Below, piece by piece: positions 37,729-41,742 of a stretch of DNA of 41,742 nucleotides. This DNA is from a virus. The notes beneath the pieces are model-generated. The model worked only from the letters and a program-made list of their open reading frames with translations. It was not told where the DNA came from and made no database searches. The DNA is taken from positions 1-41,742 of the IMG/VR virus record IMGVR_UViG_3300037086_000029; one strand, given 5' to 3'. Each line of letters starts with the position of its first letter. Position 1 is the stretch's first letter. The position numbers and the translations under genes are program-made.

Positions 37729-40700
37729 CTATAACGAATCCTCGGAAATCAACGGGTCTTGATCTAAGGTCAAAGATAACAAGGTCGGGGATGTACCATT
37801 GGTTTGAGTCATGGTTACACCTATTTGAACCTCATTAACTCTACCATTATTTATCAACTGTTTAGTGTATTTGCTTCCGACTGTTGAGTCTGCGGTTAGT
37901 TGAGCAAAAGTACCTCTTTCAAGGCTGACTTCAGGAGTAATACTCTCTCCTGTCTTGAGAGGAGAATAGACCGCTTTTAAGGCTAGATTATTATCATCAT
38001 GCCACATCTTGCCTCCGTCATTTAATAATAACTGAATCTCCCCGTTGGGGGCAGGAGGGTTGTTAAAGTTGATTACATCACACCCATATCCCGATCCGTC
38101 CCGCCAACCGATTAAAAGGTTCTGTCCTACGGGGTAAACTAAGCCTATCGTAACGCTCGATCCTCTGTTACCAGTCGAGATAGGATAGTCAAACGATAGA
38201 GCTTCGGGATAAAAAGGATTAAGCGTCCCGTAAGAATAGGCTCCCCTTTGAGAAGTAGTTGACGAGCTGTTTGCATACAGTCCCATATGTAATAATCCTC
38301 TCCACATATTCAAGGCTCCGGGATAAACCTCAGTATAAGTATTCGATTCCAAAAGGGGCATCTTTTTAATCTTATTAGATTCTGAATTGCCCGTATTGTA
38401 AAAATATCCGCCTTTGTAATCCAAGAGTTGTCCCCTGTAACCTGCAAACATATAGAGGTCTGAGTCTACACCGAATAAGGCGTTTATCTGTCCTTCAGGT
38501 ACGTCTATGAAGAAATCATACGCAGGCTGATATCCCGTCCAGAAGTAAATTCTTCCTTGGTGTAAATCGTAAATGTTCCCGCCTTTCCATACTCCGATGG
38601 CTAGATATTGCCTCCACTGAGCAAAGCATCTTACCTTCCAGCCCGGAGTTAGAGTAATAAAATTAGGTATATAGTTAGCCCCATCCCAGACTGCGAGATA
38701 GCGTTCGTTTCCTATAATCTCCGCACCCGTTAGTGAACCTCCTAGAGGTTGATATTGGAATTGAACGATAGGGTGGAATTGAGTATCGGGTACAAGGAAT
38801 CCGAAATAAGTCGTATATTCTGCGGTTGAGAAATTAGCTGTAGTCCCAGTAACTACTTTAGATGTCCCCGCACTTACCGTGAGGTGCATATGATAAGTTT
38901 GTTTGAAAACCAATCTCCAAGGGTTAGCGAAGATAAACTCTACAAATCCTGATGTCGGGATATTGGCATTTAGGATTGTTTTAGTAGCGATAACTCTATT
39001 CTGTTGATCGTGGACTGTAACCGTCCAGTCTCCTGACCCCTTAGTGTCTACAAAGAACCCAACCGAGGCTTGGGGGTCATTGACTGGTGTAAAAGGTAAC
39101 ATATCTGCCGAGTTCTCGGCTATCGCAGTCAAAAGTGTGTAAGTCTGCCCTGTGAGGACACTTACAGCGTCTATATCCAGTCTGGTTGTAGCTCCCACAA
39201 AAGGCACATCAGTCGAGAATGTCGGGCTTCCGTGAGAGGTAAGAGTATTCGTGTTAGCTGTAGCATCTGTATAGGCTGAGTTGAATTTATAATAGGCTGA
39301 TAATCCTGCCGAGGCCACGGGGATTTGAGTTAAACAGTTAGTAAGTATCTGCGTAGCGGTTTGGGCGTTAGACCATATCCTCATATCGTTTAACAGTCCG
39401 TCAAAGTAATTCGCTACTGCACTTGTTTTATTTGCTCCGACATACAAAAGTGAGGCGTTGTCATGTATAGCTGTTTTTGTTCCAACGAACGTGCCTAAAC
39501 TAACGGCATTCATGTAGAATGTAGCGGTTGACGTACTTGCCACCCACGAAACCGATATTCTATTCCGAACACCCGTGGTAATACCTACTAAATTTTGACT
39601 AAGATACTCAAAAGCTGTGCCATCACTCGAAATCCCAAGTCTGCACTGAGTAGTATTCGTAGTAACTAGAGTATTATCCTGAGCATAATTAAGAGTCGGG
39701 GAAGTGGTACCTGTATAGGAAGTGTAGTAGTCAAGATGAATACGACCAACTCCGCCATCTCCTCCATGTCCATTTGAAGTACCTCCGCTTCCAGCTAACG
39801 CAACAATAACTCCCGTACCCAAAGTTGCGGTTTGTGCCTTGAGTAGAATTGATCCTCCTGCACCCCCGCCTCCGCTTCCAGCTCCAGCATCTCCGTTTGT
39901 TCCGTTAGAACCATCAAATCCATTGGATGTAATCGAAGTTCCTGAAGCAATGGTTGTTCCTGTAATAAAGACTATACCTCCGCCATTCCCTCCCGAACCA
40001 CCGACTCCTCCTCCAGTTGTGCTTTTTCCTCCACCTCCGCCACCACCTAAGACTATTGTTGTTAAATCCGCCGACCCCGCAACTCCTCCGCCATAACCGC
40101 CCTGAGGGGAGGGTGGCGAACCCGAACCTTCTGTTTGTCCATTTGACCCTGAAGTTCCGTTGCCTCCACCTCCGCCAGCTGATCCATTCATGTTGGCATC
40201 TCCACCATAACCATTTCCGCCACCATTTCCATTTGCTAAATATGTATCTCCGCCAGCACCGAGAGTTCCTTCACCTTGTGCATTGTGACTTCCTTTCCTA
40301 AATCCTGTACCATCGGCACTTATTTTTCCCGTAATCGTTCCAGTTGCCAAGAAAGCCAAAATACCACCCTTTGTACCGTTCCATGCCTTTGCGGTATAGG
40401 TTTTGCCTGTATTTACCGTAACATTGGTATATTGAGGTAGAACTCTGACTTGTGCCCCTGAAACATAGTCATTTTTAAGCGGTGTACCCAGAGTTATGGT
40501 TCCCGCAGTGTAACCTTGAATTGTATTTCTCTCCCACTGGCCCGCCCCTGTCCCCTGAGTCTGGTGAATTAAAATTACCTGTCCTTGTGCAAATGCGGCG
40601 TTTGTCGCTGACAAGGCCTGTGTACCACTACTCCCTGTACATGACGAGTCTACGGGGGCTTCTGTGGTGTCTGTTGAGATTGTAAGAGCACTATCCCCTC

Positions 40701-41391
40701 CGTTACCAAAATATCCAGACACTCCGTATAAATCTAGTTTATAAGACCTTGTTGCCCCCGATTCGTCCCATTTACCAAGTAACGTCATTGAACTTCCGAC
40801 TGCTGGCAGGGAATTACACTTAAAGAATGTTTCGAGTGTAAGGTCGCCTGTAACTGATAATGAAACCGAATCTGCCGCACTTCCGTACATTGACGAGGCT
40901 GAGGCTAATAATAGTGAGGCTGTGTTAGTCGGAATACCACCCTGAGCTTGTAAAAAGTTGGGAGTGAATACGGGTGAATTAGATGTCGGACCATACCTTG
41001 AAATAGAGGTATCTGAGGTTAAGTAAACAAAGTCATCCCCTGAAAAATAAGATAAACCATTTCCGTGTGAATTGGGAACCACTCCGATACTTGACCACGA
41101 TCCCAATGTACTTCTTGAGTAGAAATTACCCGCATCTCCATAACTAAATACTACCAAACTGGTAGGAACTATATCAGCCCACTTAAGTAAATCGATGACT
41201 ACGTTTCCCGATTCTTTCAATGCACCCGGTAAAAGTGTGAGAGCTTGAGGGTCGTTTCTGAAGTCCACCGAACGGCCAAAGTAAAACTGAGAGGGAACTT
41301 GAAATGCTGACCCTTCTTTTAGGTACTCAGAAATTCCGCCAATCCATCTTTTCTGCTCTTCTTTATTGTCTGTTGATTCATTTTTAGGCAT
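37729..41391 (-). CDS. Large tail/nozzle-like protein with split LamG domain
   Basis: The 1220-residue protein has an N-terminal segment (FGRSVDFRNDPQALTLLPGA) and a C-terminal beta-rich half (about 760-1220) of the podovirus nozzle / tail tubular B type. In between, a LamG-like domain appears split: first part about 165-245, second part about 580-720 (WSNAQTATQI, LSAYYKFN). A Gly-rich insert (about 250-575) separates them. It begins a late unit; ATG 41391 follows the leader U-run. It probably forms the tail tip; the inserted domains may add host adhesion. Confidence 0.65.
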   Translation of the reverse strand: MPKNESTDNKEEQKRWIGGISEYLKEGSAFQVPSQFYFGRSVDFRNDPQALTLLPGALKESGNVVIDLLKWADIVPTSLVVFSYGDAGNFYSRSTLGSWSSIGVVPNSHGNGLSYFSGDDFVYLTSDTSISRYGPTSNSPVFTPNFLQAQGGIPTNTASLLLASASSMYGSAADSVSLSVTGDLTLETFFKCNSLPAVGSSMTLLGKWDESGATRSYKLDLYGVSGYFGNGGDSALTISTDTTEAPVDSSCTGSSGTQALSATNAAFAQGQVILIHQTQGTGAGQWERNTIQGYTAGTITLGTPLKNDYVSGAQVRVLPQYTNVTVNTGKTYTAKAWNGTKGGILAFLATGTITGKISADGTGFRKGSHNAQGEGTLGAGGDTYLANGNGGGNGYGGDANMNGSAGGGGGNGTSGSNGQTEGSGSPPSPQGGYGGGVAGSADLTTIVLGGGGGGGKSTTGGGVGGSGGNGGGIVFITGTTIASGTSITSNGFDGSNGTNGDAGAGSGGGGAGGSILLKAQTATLGTGVIVALAGSGGTSNGHGGDGGVGRIHLDYYTSYTGTTSPTLNYAQDNTLVTTNTTQCRLGISSDGTAFEYLSQNLVGITTGVRNRISVSWVASTSTATFYMNAVSLGTFVGTKTAIHDNASLLYVGANKTSAVANYFDGLLNDMRIWSNAQTATQILTNCLTQIPVASAGLSAYYKFNSAYTDATANTNTLTSHGSPTFSTDVPFVGATTRLDIDAVSVLTGQTYTLLTAIAENSADMLPFTPVNDPQASVGFFVDTKGSGDWTVTVHDQQNRVIATKTILNANIPTSGFVEFIFANPWRLVFKQTYHMHLTVSAGTSKVVTGTTANFSTAEYTTYFGFLVPDTQFHPIVQFQYQPLGGSLTGAEIIGNERYLAVWDGANYIPNFITLTPGWKVRCFAQWRQYLAIGVWKGGNIYDLHQGRIYFWTGYQPAYDFFIDVPEGQINALFGVDSDLYMFAGYRGQLLDYKGGYFYNTGNSESNKIKKMPLLESNTYTEVYPGALNMWRGLLHMGLYANSSSTTSQRGAYSYGTLNPFYPEALSFDYPISTGNRGSSVTIGLVYPVGQNLLIGWRDGSGYGCDVINFNNPPAPNGEIQLLLNDGGKMWHDDNNLALKAVYSPLKTGESITPEVSLERGTFAQLTADSTVGSKYTKQLINNGRVNEVQIGVTMTQTNGTSPTLLSLTLDQDPLISEDSL

Positions 41392-41440
41392 AAAAATACC
41401 CGCACTAAGCGGGTGTGTCCTATGACCCTATTATACACCT
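41392..41440 (-). promoter_or_regulatory. Late promoter with GGACACA hairpin leader (nozzle-like gene)
   Basis: TGTATAAT (-10 at 41430-41435), 9 nt, GGACACA (41420-41414), stem CCCGC-(5 nt)-GCGGG (41413-41399), then TATTTTT and ATG 41391. The promoter overlaps the end of the HNH gene. Confidence 0.8.
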
Positions 41441-41657
41441 AAAGAAGTTTGTTTTCGCCAGCCTGCCTCATCCGTTCATGTTCTTGAATGTGATGTTTAT
41501 CACAAAGCCACTTAATATCTAGCCAATGTTCACGATCATATCCAAGATAATGATGACCAATAGTATTTTTATCTCCACAAACGCAACATTCTTTGAAAAC
41601 ATGATGAGTTCCTGTAGTGGATTCATCAGAGAGAATAAGAATTGGAGGATTCAGCAT
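41439..41657 (-). CDS. Small HNH-like zinc protein (72 aa)
   Basis: CCVCGDKNTIGHHYLGYDRE is followed by WLCDKHHIQEHE. This is the compact HNH/zinc form of about 40 residues, common in phages. It overlaps the end of the partial gene at the right edge by 32 nt. Nicking or structural zinc function cannot be told apart. Confidence 0.6.
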   Translation of the reverse strand: MLNPPILILSDESTTGTHHVFKECCVCGDKNTIGHHYLGYDREHWLDIKWLCDKHHIQEHERMRQAGENKLL

Positions 41658-41742
41658 TTGAAAGTTTCTCTTTTAGCGAGTCTACGATCTTTGAATTTTC
41701 TTTAACTGTTTCATTCTTTCTTGCAACTCCACTTACAGAGCC
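41626..41742 (-). CDS. C-terminal part of a coiled-coil gene at the right edge
   Basis: Read from the window edge, the frame GSVSGVARKNETVKENSKIV and more is open and ends at TGA 41626. It is a charged helix. If the window closes by merging the shared AGCC, this is the direct continuation of the ORF at 1-153 (IRYG + SVSGV). It would then be the end of the same small gene between the adaptor and the nozzle-like gene. Confidence 0.5.
   Translation of the reverse strand, partial: GSVSGVARKNETVKENSKIVDSLKEKLSNAESSNSYSL

Noticed and set aside
39839-40301. Two proline- or histidine/leucine-rich plus-strand ORFs
   Set aside because: They lie opposite the glycine-rich insert of the nozzle-like gene; GGN codons read as proline on the other strand.
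1-41742. tRNA genes, CRISPR arrays, integrase
   Set aside because: I looked for cloverleaf patterns, regularly spaced direct repeats and tyrosine or serine recombinase motifs and saw none.

Overview
This 41.7 kb window looks like the genome, or most of the genome, of a tailed double-stranded DNA phage, most likely a short-tailed (podovirus-type) one. Almost every gene lies on the minus strand, so the biological order runs from high to low coordinates. A small and large terminase pair, portal, acidic coiled-coil scaffold, major capsid protein, adaptor-like protein, a very large tail protein, fibre proteins and three cell-wall hydrolases are present. I see no tail tube, sheath or tape-measure gene. 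TGA is used as a normal stop codon (many ATGA stop/start overlaps), so the standard bacterial code fits. The host cannot be named from the sequence. It is AT-rich, and its phage uses a mix of Shine-Dalgarno, leaderless and hairpin-leader starts.

Layout in transcription order: (1) 41742-32258: end of a coiled-coil gene, an HNH gene, a 1220-residue tail/nozzle-like protein with a glycine-rich insert, a small fibre-like protein, an HNH endonuclease, a 268-residue virion protein, a CHAP hydrolase, a 772-residue virion protein and a proline-rich protein. One small plus-strand membrane ORF lies at 32753. (2) 32261-28544: lysis region with an amidase, holin-like and tiny membrane proteins, mixed with three HNH genes and a structured RNA next to one of them. 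(3) 28464-22209: accessory region with a five-zinc-finger protein, an HTH protein, small zinc proteins, a membrane-anchored lysozyme-like protein, a NinG-like HNH protein, a stand-alone TnpB with its RNA end, a likely Acb2/Tad1 cyclic-nucleotide sponge, and two RNA structures. (4) 22184-19569: chaperone block with a DnaJ-type zinc-finger protein, GroES, GroEL and a coupled 24-residue peptide. (5) 19562-15777: small genes, a HExxH protein, TerS and TerL. (6) 15745-1: HNH, portal, scaffold, capsid, decoration and fibre genes, adaptor, then a broken or frameshifted gene at the left edge.

Two promoter classes are visible. Seven virion-gene units start with an extended -10 (consensus TGGTATAAT), about 9 nt, then GGACACA, a small GC-rich hairpin with variable stem sequence, a U-run, and the start codon, usually with no ribosome binding site. 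About ten accessory, lysis or endonuclease genes instead have a -10 only 5-8 nt before ATG, which implies leaderless mRNAs. Within units, genes are tightly coupled by ATGA or TAATG overlaps. Four otherwise unrelated virion proteins, including the major capsid protein, begin with the same decapeptide pattern M-K-[YF]-[LI]-K-L-x-A-[RK]-F.

The two window ends share AGCC, and merging those four bases joins the two edge ORFs in frame. It also places the adaptor gene directly before the nozzle-like gene, as in podoviruses. This suggests a circular or circularly permuted genome opened here. If so, the phage carries no recognisable polymerase, helicase or primase.
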